NCBI GenBank assembly: GCA_025526995.1
Contig: JAHLKG010000007.1
Location: 372,001-436,000, forward strand
DNA: 64,000 nucleotides
Direction: 5' to 3'
Origin: Powellomyces hirtus
Lineage: Eukaryota; Chytridiomycota; Chytridiomycetes; Spizellomycetales; Powellomycetaceae
In this document: positions 31,571 through 41,919 of the stretch, piece after piece
Layout: each line of letters begins with the position of its first letter
Position numbering within the stretch: position 1 is the stretch's first letter
The notes under the pieces: model-generated
Told to the model about the DNA's origin: nothing
What the model saw: only the letters and a program-made list of their open reading frames with translations
The model's database searches: none
Program-made: the position numbers and the translations under genes

Positions 31571-32030
31571 CAGGGGGTGTATTGGAATGTTGAGCTATGC
31601 ATACTCAACATTAGTTCTTACATTAAATTTTAACTTGCATTCTCTGACTGGAACGCATGACCGTGATACCGGTAACCCTAAGAGCTGAATTGGATCACGT
31701 GTGATCACGTGATTGAAGAAAAAGTAGATTAGAATGCTTGACAAGCAAAACATTACCAATAAAACTTAAGACATAAAAAAAATACTTTCTCATACATTAC
31801 ATCTCCATGCATCTGACAACGCTACACTTCACTTTTGGCTTAGTGGTTAAAGTGTGGTATTCTGAATCAAAAGTCCTAGGGTTCAAACCTTAGGGGCTTA
31901 ACAAAAATTCTTTTCTTTGGAAGCTGAGCTTGGGGGAGGGGAAGAGGTAAAGCTTTCGAAGTATAAATACCCACTGGTCACTAAGTTATCTGTGCAGTGG
32001 TGCAAAAAGTAGTATAAGTCAAGTTCAAAT
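31571..32030 (+). repeat. possible family C 3' LTR (right end not found)
   Basis: The polypurine-like CAGGGGG at 31571-31577 is followed by TGTATTGGAATG, a plausible LTR start directly after the family C coding remnant. A TATAAATA box is at about 31962. The right end cannot be placed because no second copy is present. A tRNA-like segment lies inside. Confidence 0.3.
31829..31900 (+). repeat. tRNA-like (SINE-head-like) segment
   Basis: TGGCTTAGTGG (31836-31846) fits the pol III A box and GGTTCAAACC (31880-31889) fits the B box, at normal tRNA spacing. A five-pair T stem can be drawn around the B box. The acceptor strands do not pair, so this is not an intact tRNA gene. The middle (TTCTGAATC) resembles a Gln anticodon loop. 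Confidence 0.35.
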
Positions 32031-32639
32031 TTTGTGGTACTATCATGTAATAATACTAAGTCTGTTGCCAGAGTCTAGTCTTTTATTTGGGATATTCCTA
32101 CGTTTAATTTTAACTGTAAGTTTTTTAACCTTTCCATTCATCCTTGTCGGAGTATTCCTCTTTTCTTCTGGACTATGGAGCAGTCCTGGTCACGTGATGC
32201 CCATCCATGGCCATCCTTAAGGTATAATATTCTGTGGAGTGCTTACGCTGGCACCCATCTTGCACATGGCCCTTTCCACTCTTTTGCGTGCAAGTGTTAG
32301 CTTATTTTTTTTCTTCAGTCAGAGAAACTCCGCCAGATTCTTCTTTTTATCAATGTTGTTGCTGATAAGAAACATTAAACACTCCATTGTTTTCTGTTGA
32401 GCCTCAGCTTGGCACCGGTCCTCAACAATATTCTCTTGTCCCAGCCCTAAAAAGCTCCTCTTTTCTGTGTCTGTTTTGCAGCAAAGCACTTTGCACACTT
32501 GAGTCCCATAGACTGGAAATGTGCCAAGGTTGTGTCAATAGAATCCGTACCAGACCTCTTTTTTGTGAGATTTAGCTTAAACCTAGTAAGAAATGAAGAA
32601 TGAGTAATCACAACTATGTAGTCCAGTGACAATGAATCA
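32031..32639 (+). other. AT-rich stretch without recognised gene
   Basis: This stretch holds only short frames and no splice-supported gene model. It is AT-richer than the gene-dense half of the window, which fits old transposon debris. Confidence 0.4.
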
Positions 32640-33226
32640 TATACTTGGGCATCTCTTTCAGAATATTATAGACTTCCATGTAAAAAAAGATTTCGCTTTT
32701 GGTGATCTTTTGGTAAACCTTTCGTGTGTAATCTACAATGTTGGAATTGCCCTCAGAGATGAGTGCTTTTGCTTTCTTGAGGCCTCAGTCCACCTATTAC
32801 AAGTTTTATGGATCAACAAGTACCTGCACGGCAGGGCCTTTACACAGTTTGGAACTCCCAGTTGAGATTGCTGTTCTCTAGATACATCATTGCAACCTTT
32901 TCCCAAAAAGATTTAAACTTTTGCTGAATACCAATGATAGGGTCTTCTGATACTTGTATGTAGCACGTGGCAATGAGTATGCTCTCAAAGATACTGAATA
33001 CAGTGCTTTGCTTTCTAATTGTAGAAGCAAAGGTGGTTTGGTCAACTACATAGTCTGTAGTCAGTGTCAATGTTGGTTTGGGTTTACTACAGCCTGCAGT
33101 GAAGGTTGGCATTGGCATAAGGTTAAGAAAAGCTGCTGCCTGCATCACAGTAACTGACTCTGGGTTTGGACTCCAAGTACATGTAGCAGCTGGTGGCCAT
33201 GCTGGTTGGCTGACTATGTACTCCAT
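32640..33226 (-). pseudogene. decayed SANT/trihelix-like transposon-associated ORF
   Basis: A 128-residue minus-strand frame (33226-32840) contains VSEDPIIGIQQKFKSFWEK. This resembles the DP..G..QK...FWE motif of plant and fungal Myb/SANT-like proteins that accompany PIF/Harbinger-type transposons or NAM-associated domains. Beyond its stop, other frames continue with LLIHKTCNRWTEAS and VYQKITKSEIFFYMEVYNIL, which fit the later part of such proteins (helices and an F...W.LL-like end). The ORF is therefore broken by at least two frameshifts or stops. No transposase was found near it. The assignment rests on motif resemblance only. Confidence 0.4.
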
Positions 33227-33661
33227 GGTCTTGGTAGATGTGCTTGGTTAATGTCTGTAGCCTTTGTAATCTTGATATCTCCTAGTGAAAGGGTCAGTGA
33301 CGTAAATAAGCAGAAGCTACTGGCTGCTGCTATAATTATATTGACTGCTGCCATAATCAGACTGGCTGAACTCGCTCTGTCCATTCCAGATTGGTTGCAT
33401 CCTGTAAAGTGAATTTGAAGGACGATGGATGACTGGAGTTGCGCTGTTTGGTTTACTATTTATAGAGTTGGCTTTATTTCCAACTCTATATATAAAGAAG
33501 GAACTAAAGAATAAAAGACGGTTGTGGCTGCACGGACACATGGGAGGTGGTGGAAAACCGACTGTTCGGTTAAAGGACGTGACTGGAGATGGCTTTTTTC
33601 GGCCGTCTTTTATAAAATAGAGTAAACGCGCAAAGAAACGCGACGACCGGAGATGGCCTTA

Positions 33662-33692
33662 CAGTCGGTGGGCAAAAATGTGGAGCCCCCCC
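33662..33692 (+). repeat. left terminal inverted repeat of the Tc1-type element
   Basis: The repeat starts CAGTCGGTGGGCAAAAATG and ends in a run of seven C. It is an exact reverse match of 36160-36190 and has TA immediately to its left. Confidence 0.9.
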
Positions 33693-33839
33693 ACAAAGGA
33701 CACTACTTCGTATCACCACTGTTTGACGGCGATGCCTTGCTTATGCTTGCTTACATTTGTTTCGGACACCCAGCCAAACAACATGTGCCAGCAATTCCGT
33801 TGAATTGAGAATTTAATACCTAGTGGATTGGACCCTCCG

Positions 33840-34925
33840 CCGTTTCCACATTGTAGAACAGACCCTGACAAGTTCAGAACTGTCTTCCTTTTGTCAATTG
33901 GACAGGTATTGACAGAGTTATTTGATTTCGCGTTTTTCGATGGTTTTTTGACCATAAGAGACATCTCTGCAGGCATTTCGCATTCTAGACCCGACACAGA
34001 CCCAGCGCCGCATTACTCCGTCGTAGAACAGACCCTGGCGAGTTCAGAACTGTCTTTCTTTCGTCAATTGGACAGCTATTGACAGAGTGATTCGATTTCG
34101 CGTTTTTCGACGGTTTTTTGACCATAAGAGACATCTCTGCAGGCATTTCGCATCCTAGACCCGACACAGACCCAGCGCGGCATTACCCTATCGTAGAACA
34201 GATCCTGGCGAGTTTAGAACTGTCTTTATTTTATCAATTGGACAGGTATTGACAGAGTTATTCGATTTCGCGTTTTTTGATGGTTTTTTGACCATAAGAG
34301 ACGTCTCTGCAGGCATTTTGCATTCTAGACCCGACACAGACCCAGCGCCGCATTACCCCGTCGTAGAACAGACCCTGGCGAGTTCAGAACTGTCTTCCTT
34401 TCGTCAATTGGACAGGTATTGACAGAGTGATTCGATTTCGCGTTTTTCGACGGTTTTTCGCACATCTGCTCATACTCCTTCCACCCCTGCACAGATACCA
34501 GCCTCGCAATGTTCCACATCGTACACCAGACCCGCGCGAGTCTAGAACTGTCTTCCTTTCATTATTTGGACCATTTTTGAAGGAGTGGTGAGTAGAAATA
34601 CAATGACACGTCGTATATGTAAGCACACGCTGAAAAACTACTTTCTACATCTGCACAGATACAGGCTTCCGTCACATACCAAATCGTATGTTAGACCCGC
34701 GCGAGTCTAGAACTGTCTTGCTTTCGTTATTTGGACCATTTTTGAGGGAGTGGTGAATAAAAATGCGATTTCTGCGCGTTTTCGCACATCTGCTCATACC
34801 CCTTCCACCCCTGTCCAGATACCATCTTCGCACTATCACCACATCGTAGCACAAGCTCTGGGGAATGTGGAACTGTCTTCTTTTTGTCATTTGGACCATT
34901 TTTGAGGGAGTGGTGAGGGAAAATG
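33840..34925 (+). repeat. tandem array of about seven 170-bp repeats inside the transposon
   Basis: A landmark (GTAGAACAGACC and variants, then GAACTGTCTT, then ATTGGACAG or ATTTGGACC) starts at 33853, 34023, 34193, 34363, 34521, 34686 and 34856. The first four are exactly 170 bp apart. The later three are more diverged and spaced 158, 165 and 170 bp. No frame is conserved between copies, so the array is noncoding. Confidence 0.88.
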
Positions 34926-34969
34926 GGTCGAACTGTTGGTGCGCATGAACGAATTGTCTATCCTAGTGT

Positions 34970-36048
34970 CTAATATCTAGTGGATGCCCCCTCCGCATCT
35001 ACAATAGCCTGCATACGGTAAGGCATGCTCTCTATGAGCTTGTCTAAAAACTCTTGATCAAGGGCCAGCCAAGCTAAATCTACATGGAACTTGAGCTCGT
35101 CGCCCCTTGTTGGACGTGGACGGAGAGCAAAGACCTTGTGCTTGATGATAGCCCAGATGTTCTCGATGGGGTTGAGATCAGGGCTGTTGGCAAGCCACTG
35201 CATTGGCTTGATGCCTCCCTGCGCAAGCCAGACCATTGTCGCAGCAGAGAAATGGATGGGAGCACCGTCCTGCATGAAATGAGCGGGTTTGTGGGATCTG
35301 CAGCATTTTCCGCATCATAGAAGTTCATGACGTGGCAGTTGAGATGCTTGATATAGGCAGTGGAGTTGATGCCCTTGGTTTGCTTCTCCTTTGAGCCAGC
35401 AGGCTGAATGATTTTCGTGATTTCATTGAGCGGTCCGGTATTGTTTCCTACAAAACAACCCCAGAACATGACTGACTTTCCCTTGCGTAAAATATGATGA
35501 ATGTTGCGCTCGTCATACCTTTGCCCTCGTCCCCGCAGCACCCGCTTTGCGTACCGACCTCCAATCATAATTGAAGTCTCGTCAGTCCACATAACACGTC
35601 GCCACTGGTCGAGGGTCCAATTGAGGTGAGCTTGAGCATAGGCGAGTCGATTGAGACAATGTGTGGCGTTTAGAGTGGGCTTACGAGCAGCCCAGCAACT
35701 TGAATAGTTGAGATAGACAAAGAAGTAGCGTCGGAGGGTTTTTTTGTGAAGGTGCTGTCCTGTGGTCAAAAACCAACGATGCACCATAGTTGTCATATCC
35801 AACCAGCGGTTAGTGTTTGCAAAAGCTCTCAGTACCTCTACCTCTTGTGCAGAATTTCCAAGTTTACGGGGGCGTCCAGTCTGCTTTCTGCTCGCCACGG
35901 TCTTCTCTTCCCGCCAACGCTTCCAAGTCTTTTGAATGGCGCTTCGGGAAACCCCTTGCAGTGCCATTATCTTGGTGATGGTGATGCCTGCCTCCTTGAG
36001 AGCAACGATGGCAGCTCGCTTCTCTGAGGTCAGGTGCTTGTTGGACAT
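34970..36048 (-). pseudogene. Tc1-type DD34E transposase, one frameshift
   Basis: The start is ATG at 36048 (MSNKHLTSEKRAAIVALKEAG), followed by a helix-turn-helix region (ITKIMALQGVSRSAIQKTWKRW) and a GRPRK-like hook. The first catalytic Asp is in MWTDETSI and the second in QDGAPIHFS. The Glu is in SPDLNPIENIW. There are exactly 34 residues between the second Asp and the Glu, so this is the DD34E class. The frame shifts near 35279, between the NPLIS and MQDGAP segments, by loss of one base. Both parts are otherwise open, so inactivation is recent or the copy depends on another source. It would cut and paste at TA sites. Confidence 0.85.
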
Positions 36049-36159
36049 GCTGCCGAGAAGATTGCGGGAATGCGGGAATGCAGGAAGAAATGCGGCAGCG
36101 TCGCGGCATGTCCGGACAGACGCCGGCTGGCGAAGGACGCCAACCAACAGTTACACAAG

Positions 36160-36190
36160 GGGGGGGCTCCACATTTTTGCCCACCGACTG
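36160..36190 (-). repeat. right terminal inverted repeat of the Tc1-type element
   Basis: This is the exact reverse complement of 33662-33692, followed by TA at 36191-36192. Confidence 0.9.
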
Positions 36191-36192
36191 TA

Positions 36193-36637
36193 CATATGCC
36201 AATGCTGCCGATGACCGGGTACCCGGGCCCGAACGCGTGACGCAATTGGGCCTCGGCGCGAAGAAGAATGAGAGGTGTTACAAGGGATGAACAAGTGACG
36301 ACTCTCCGCTAAAGGAACCGCCCTGACTCGTTCTGACGTAGGCTAACTGCTATTTAGGAAAAAAGGCGGGCCCTCCAGTGATAAAAAGCACACACAACGG
36401 CCACTCCTGTTTCGCTGCAAAAACGCAAATACTGGTACAAGCCCAACTGGTTTAGGTCTGGACTCGATCTGTAGACACAAAGCACATTCCTCTTTCTCAA
36501 ACCCCGCAGTTCACCTCGTCCTCATACGATACTTTAACTGCCGACGGAACAGAATCTTTGACCCTGCACACTCTGGTTCGCACGGATCTCTCAGTTACCT
36601 CAAAGAAACCCCGCTCGCAAAACGTCGGACTGGAGAA
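36193..36637 (+). promoter_or_regulatory. upstream region of the CSC1-like gene
   Basis: About 445 bp lie between the transposon and the CSC1-like start. GATAAAAAGC near 36379 is the only TATA-like motif. CT-rich stretches follow at 36485-36520. The transposon insertion brings its right TIR to about 450 bp from the start codon. Confidence 0.35.
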
Positions 36638-39588
36638 ATGTCTGCTCCCGTTCCGCCCAAGATCGAGGATGTGTCCTTAGACTCGTTCATTTCAGCTGTC
36701 GTCATTGCCGGCGCAACTGGTGCAGCATTCTATGCGGCGTTCACCATCCTGAGACAGCGCTATCCGCTGGTCTATGCACCCCGGACGTTTCTGGTCGGCG
36801 AAAAGTAAAGATCGCATTTCTGCGCCCACCACGATCGTGGCGTGAATCTATCTGCACCAACTCAACCTCATTTCTTTTTAGGAACTTGACCAAGCCACTG
36901 AAAGGAGCGCTCTCATGGATGACGCTAGCATGGAACATGGATGATGCGGACGTCCTCCGGCGCGTGGGCGCAGACAGCTATGCTGCAATTTTTATGATGA
37001 GGATCCTGACACAGCTGTTCATCTTCTTGGCACTGTGCGGTGCGATCCTCCTGTTTCCAGTTTACGCTACCGGAGCTGCTGGAAATAAGGCGCTGAACAG
37101 GCTGCACATCGGCAATGTCGGGCAAGATCAGAGTGCCCGTCTCTGGTCTAGTCTTTTGCTCTCGGTGATCTTTGTCTTGGTCGTCATTTTCATGATCTTC
37201 AAACTGCTGAAGAAAGCAGCCTGGCTACGTCATACTTTCCTGCTCGGCCCGGATCAGCACCAGTCCCTTTCGGGATACACTCTGGTAGTGCGCGACATCC
37301 CCAAAAACCTGCGTGACCCGGCTGTTCTCCGAGATCTCTTCAATCGAGTGCAACCCAACAAGGTTTTGGACGTGATTCTCATCCGTGACGTCAAGGAGAT
37401 CAACAAGCACTACAAGGAGCATATGAGTGCCCGGGATGCGGTCGAAAAAGCTGCTGCAAAGTTTTTGTCTACCGTCGCCAAGAAGCATGCTGAGACACTT
37501 AAGCAGCCCGCAAGTGGCAACAATATCGAAATCAACTTGGAGAATGGAGGGAATGACAGAGACACCCCGTCGCGCCGGATTCTCGAAGAAAGTCGTCCTA
37601 CTGGCAAAGCCAAGATTGTCTTTGGTGAAAAACGTGACGCCATCGCACACAATCTTAAGGAAATGAGCAAACTGGAAGAGAAACTTCACACTGAGCGCTC
37701 GAAAGTCTATGAGGGCCTCGGACACGCCGAGAGCGCCGCTTTCATCATCTTTGCTGATCTTTTTTCTCCGCACGTCGCGGCACTGGCTAATATTCACGGC
37801 TCTCCTGGCGTCATGCTCGACAAGCAAGCTGTCGTCGAGCCAGCGGACGTCATCTGGGATAACCTCGACATGAAGCTTTATAATCGCATGGTTAGAGGCT
37901 TTATAACGACAGTCGCTCTTACCGCTCTGATTATTTTCTGGGGTGTTCTGACCGCCGCCCTATCGGCTATTGCCAGTTTGGAGAAACTCATCGAACTGGT
38001 TAGTTTCTTGGAGTTTCTCGACGGCCTACCGTCAAAAGTCAAGGGAATTATACAAGGTCTTCTGCCGACGATCGCCGTTGCCATCCTGTTCTCTCTCCTA
38101 CCCGGCATTCTCAGATGTAAGTCATCCCAACGACCGCTCGATGTGTGACCTCATTAAACTGACTTATTATCTCAGTCTTCTCCACGTTCTCTGGTGTTAT
38201 GACCAAGACCGCGCGAGAAAAATCCCTGATTCAGCAATATTACTTTTTCCTTCTGTTCAACGTCTTCTTCGTGATTACCATCTCTGGTTCCATCTTCCGC
38301 ACCCTGAACGACATCAAGGAAGACCCCGAAAAAGCGCTGACGATTCTGTCGAACAGTGTGCCCGGAGTGTGCACCTTCTACATCAACTATATCACTCTGC
38401 TTGCCCTGCAAAGTCCAGCTGGCGAACTTCTGCAGATTGGCGCCTTGATTGTGAAACCCTTAAAACTGAAATTTTTGGCTGGTACTCCCAGAGCTATCTG
38501 GCGCACCAGTCAGCCGCCAGTTTTCGAACCAGGTGTCCCGTTTGCAGCCCATAGCTTTGTGGCATCCATTGGCATCATCTACATGACGGTGGCACCCCTG
38601 GTTACCATTACCTGTGCGTTCTACTTTGGTCTTTGGCAAGTCGCCTATGCGTACAAGATCCAGTAAGTATTCCATTCTTTCAGGCCGCGCCACATCGCTG
38701 AATGGACGTATCTCACCTTCCGATCTAACTTATGTTACTTTGTGCAGGTACTGCTATGCCACGCGCTCTCAAACTGGCGGTTTCTTCATGCACATTGCGG
38801 CGAAGCAACTCTTCGTGGCGCTCTACATACATGAGCTTGTCATGGTGGGGATGTTCTTGGCCAAAGAGGCGTGGGTCCAGACAGGCATCGTCATCATCAT
38901 GTTCATCATCACGATAACCGCACACAAGAAGGCAAACCAGTACACAGCGCTGATGGCTGCTATCCCCGCAAAGGCCGCGCTGGATATCGGCCTTATCCAG
39001 GATTTGACCATGGACGCAAACGTGCAAAAGGAGCTGGTCAGCAATGAGCCTTGGAGAGACGAAGTCGTGGCGCAGATCAACATTGACCGCAAGTCGGAGC
39101 ACTCACGACGCATCAGGCAAAAGAACTCGACTTCCGAGTTGCTCGACGGATCTCGACCTAACCTTTCGGAAGACAGTTTGGGACAGTCGACCGCCGATAT
39201 CTACAAACCAGCTCCGACGAATGTGTACAGGGACCCCGCTGCTACCATCGACAGCACCAGTGGAGTCAGCACGGACGACAAGGGCAGGGTCGCTGGATCA
39301 CACCTTGCCCCGGATTCACAGTCGGCAGCTATTCAGCAGCAGCAGCCTGAACACCCCTTGGACGCTGGACCGGACGAGTTTGAACGACAGTTCATGCACC
39401 CTGCCTTGCGCCCCAATCCGCCCACCGTCTGGGTTCCCAATGACGAACTCCGTGTCGCCGAGACCATCCTCCGTCCTGAGATTGAAGCCGGCACCAAGGC
39501 TAGATTCACGTACGAGGAATCGACCATGGATCGTACCGGCAAAATCCAGGTCCCTATCTCCGTTGTGGCCCGTGACATTGAACCATAG
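36638..39588 (+). CDS. CSC1/OSCA/TMEM63-type (DUF221, RSN1-like) membrane channel
   Basis: This is a 909-residue protein of the osmosensitive calcium-permeable cation channel family (yeast Csc1, Rsn1, Phm7), expected in the plasma or endomembrane. The exons are 36638-36804, 36882-38116, 38176-38662 and 38748-39588, with canonical introns of 77, 59 and 85 nt, and the frame closes. The start MSAPVPPKIEDVSLDSFISA is followed by a first membrane segment. An RSN1_TM region with ALSWMTLAWNMDDADVLRRVGADSY comes next. Then there is a cytosolic domain of about 230 residues (LVVRDIPKNLRDP) and the family signature PADVIWDNL. The RSN1_7TM block (AILFSLLPGILRFFSTFSG, KSLIQQYYFFLLFNVFFV) follows. The Ser/Gln-rich tail ends in a PHM7_ext-like segment (FMHPALRPNPPTVWVPNDEL). 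Which fungal paralogue group it belongs to cannot be told. Confidence 0.93.
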
Positions 39589-39732
39589 GGGCACGTTTTT
39601 GAATGAAGTAAAAGCAACAAGCTTATTTTTGCACTAGCAAGCGGTCGCTACCCGGTATCCAAACCATTTTGTTTTCCCTCCCCGTTACCCGTTTTGGTAA
39701 TGAACCGTCACCTTCAATGTATAACATCAATA

Positions 39733-40140
39733 GCTCTCCCACCTTGTTAATTTGAAACAATAAAAAAATCAGCTGTTTTGATCCCCACTTAACCCACGAT
39801 GGGAGATGAATCAAGGGTTGAGGTGTGCGAGTGGTGTTGCTTCATGGGAAGCAGCGATGAGGAACACGATGAGACATATGAACCAAGTGCCAACAAGGCA
39901 AGTGGGGATCAAAACAGCTGATTTTTTTATTGTTTCAAATTAACAAGGTGGGAGAGCTTGTTAATTTGAAACAATAAAAAAATCAGCTGTTTTGATCCCC
40001 ACTTGCCTTGTTGGCACTTGGTTCATATGTCTCATCGTGTTCCTGTTCATATGTCTCATCGTGTTCCTCATCGCTGCTTCCCATGAAGCAACACCACTCG
40101 CACACCTCAACCCTTGATTCATCTCCCATCGTGGGTTAAG
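39733..40140. repeat. large imperfect palindrome with a third partial arm, 3' of the CSC1-like gene
   Basis: Arm 1 (39788-39947, 160 bp) and arm 2 (39957-40140, 184 bp) are reverse complements around a 9-bp loop (39948-39956). Arm 2 differs mainly by a tandem copy of a 24-bp unit (GTTCATATGTCTCATCGTG...). In addition, about 39733-39790 is the reverse complement of 39900-39957, so a 58-bp segment containing ACAATAAAAAAATC occurs three times. It carries AATAAA sequences and so overlaps the likely 3' end of the upstream gene. Confidence 0.9.
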
Positions 40141-41500
40141 TCATCGCTGCTTCCCCGGGGAGCGACATCAGGCGCAAGCCTCGGAAGCGAGAATTACCGC
40201 CCCGGAAGTGCCGAGAGACGCTTAAATGATCACAGATAGTTCTCTGCTCGGAACCCACGACAATGGTCAATGACGCCGAAATGAATGTTTTGTGTCATAT
40301 TCCCACGGCAATGCGCACTGTGCAAGCCCCACTGCAATGGCCGTATCCAAGTTACCCACGAGCTTGGCATTGACCGATTCCCCACCGGACCGCCAGCGTC
40401 GGAACCCTCCTCGGAACCCCCGTTTCTTCTGATGAGCTTGAATGCATGTGTACCGTACCCAAGTTGGTACTTGTCGCTCATCATAACCTGACTCTGAGCC
40501 ACAGAAGAAAGAAGAAGACACACGCGGGAGGGACAAAAGCGCGCAACGCGTCTTCGCACACCCAACAACACGCGTGATCGGGGCGGGTTGTTTGTTTTGG
40601 TTGCACCCGGACAGGCAAGCCATGCAACACCACCGCCTGTGTTCCCCCGACTGTCGAATTGCCGGCGTGTCTATCGCCCGCTCATCCCACGACCATTTCA
40701 TGTATTGGCGATTATGTAGTGCAGTGCCTTGTCTTTTGTATTATTCTGGATGGTGTATACACTCTTATGTTGCATCCGGCGTAGATGGGTGAGAGGGCGC
40801 AAAACACGTTGCCCGTGGTCATTTACTTGTATTGGGCGTCCCGCTATTCCCCCATGTTCGTCTCGTAGGAAAGTCAGGACAAGAGGTGACTGAAGCCCAT
40901 GGCAGGGCCGTGGTATGCGTCTGTCTCTTTTTGATACATACACTCACAAACAAGTGGAAAGCAAGTCATTGCTCACCACCAAACTCACCACGAGAGTTCA
41001 AATGTCCCACGAACGCGTCGTGGCAGCAAATCTACGGGGGCAACGAAATTGACAGCTTGTGCTGTTGCATCACACGGAACACGGTTGTAGGTTGGCGCAG
41101 CACATGCTGTTGGGTAGACATTTCACAACGGTGTGTCCCCTCACCTTATTACTCATTCGGCTACCTCGGACCACACTTGGTGTCTGATCGCGTCGGAAAA
41201 CCCCATTCGTTTGCAATGGATGGAAATCCCACATTTTTGAGATTACTTTCTGGTCGGGTTCACTGTAAGTAAACATTGCTGCCCCCTCCCCCACGATGAC
41301 AGTCGTGAGTCCGTAACCTTGTCACTGCACAAGGTACTGTATGGCTTTCTTTACACAACCCGCCCTACCCCCATGCTGCCAGCTCGTGTGTACTAATATC
41401 GCTTTTACACAGCGCCCTTGCCCATGCTGCACTTCATGGAGGAAACGCAGTACGGCATGCTGTAATTTTGCAAAGACATTTCCTCCTTGATCCCGCGTCT
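40141..41500 (+). other. intergenic region without recognised gene
   Basis: Frames of up to about 145 residues occur on both strands (for example 40267-40701 minus and 40832-41272 plus). They have no recognisable domain, no good start context and no splice support. Composition is mixed. It precedes the strong-looking promoter of the 67-residue gene. Confidence 0.4.
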
Positions 41501-41501
41501 A

Positions 41502-41507
41502 TATAAA
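41502..41507 (+). promoter_or_regulatory. TATA box of the 67-residue gene
   Basis: TATAAA lies 125 bp before the ATG at 41632. A T/C-rich tract, a (CA)n run (about 41549-41573) and a CT-rich stretch follow, the usual layout of strong fungal promoters and leaders. Confidence 0.6.
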
Positions 41508-41631
41508 GAGGGCTTTCGCCTCACTTCCCCCTTCTTTTTTTTTCATCACACACACACACACACACACACACACAACAACACACTCTCTCTTCTCACCCAC
41601 CACCCACCCCCCCAACAACCCCCAAACAAAC

Positions 41632-41919
41632 ATGTCTGTCATCGGTTTCGGATCCGCTCGCCCTGTCATGCCCGAGGATGTCTTTGAGGAAGTCATCGCT
41701 GCTGCTCCCGTAAGTAGCTCATCAACTCAAACCCACCCCTATCAACCCATGCATCTGCGCGTTTCCCACTCACTCACTTTGTCTTTTTCATAGTTCGAGG
41801 ACATTGAGGCCTCCGTCGCCCCCAAGGCCGTCATGATCAACGCCCCGGTTCTCAGCCACGCTGATGTCTCCGCCGTTGTCTCCCGCAACGCCGTCGGAGT
41901 CCAACGCAATTTGGCTTAA
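41632..41919 (+). CDS. 67-residue orphan protein, likely highly expressed
   Basis: There are two exons, 41632-41709 and 41794-41919, with a canonical 84-nt intron (GTAAGT..TAG). The spliced frame is 67 residues, starting MSVIGFGSARPVMPEDVFEE and ending VVSRNAVGVQRNLA. It has no signal peptide, membrane segment, Cys or CaaX end, and no family was recognised. The codons are strikingly biased to C-ending forms (GTC, GCC, ATC, TCC), unlike the mixed usage of neighbouring genes. The ATG context is CAAACAAACATG, and a TATA box and CT-rich leader precede it. Together these features suggest an abundant small cytosolic protein. A 17-base run of C starts five bases after the stop. That it is translated is an inference. 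Confidence 0.7.

Larger units (their letters stand above)
33660..36192 (-). mobile_element. Tc1-type DNA transposon, complete with TIRs and TA duplication
   Basis: The element is bounded by inverted repeats of 31 bp (33662-33692 and 36160-36190; CAGTCGGTGGGCAAAAATG..) and flanked on each side by TA (33660-33661 and 36191-36192), the Tc1/mariner target. It is about 2.5 kb, roughly twice the usual size. The extra length is an array of 170-bp repeats between the left TIR and the transposase gene. The transposase runs on the minus strand and is frameshifted. Confidence 0.9.

Noticed and set aside
31829..31900. functional tRNA gene
   Set aside because: The acceptor strands do not pair and the anticodon arm is poor.
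33840..34925. 170-bp repeats as a CRISPR-like array
   Set aside because: The repeats are long, contiguous and without spacers, and lie inside a eukaryotic transposon.
40267..40701. 144-residue minus-strand frame
   Set aside because: It has no domain, start context or splice support, and lies in an intergenic region.
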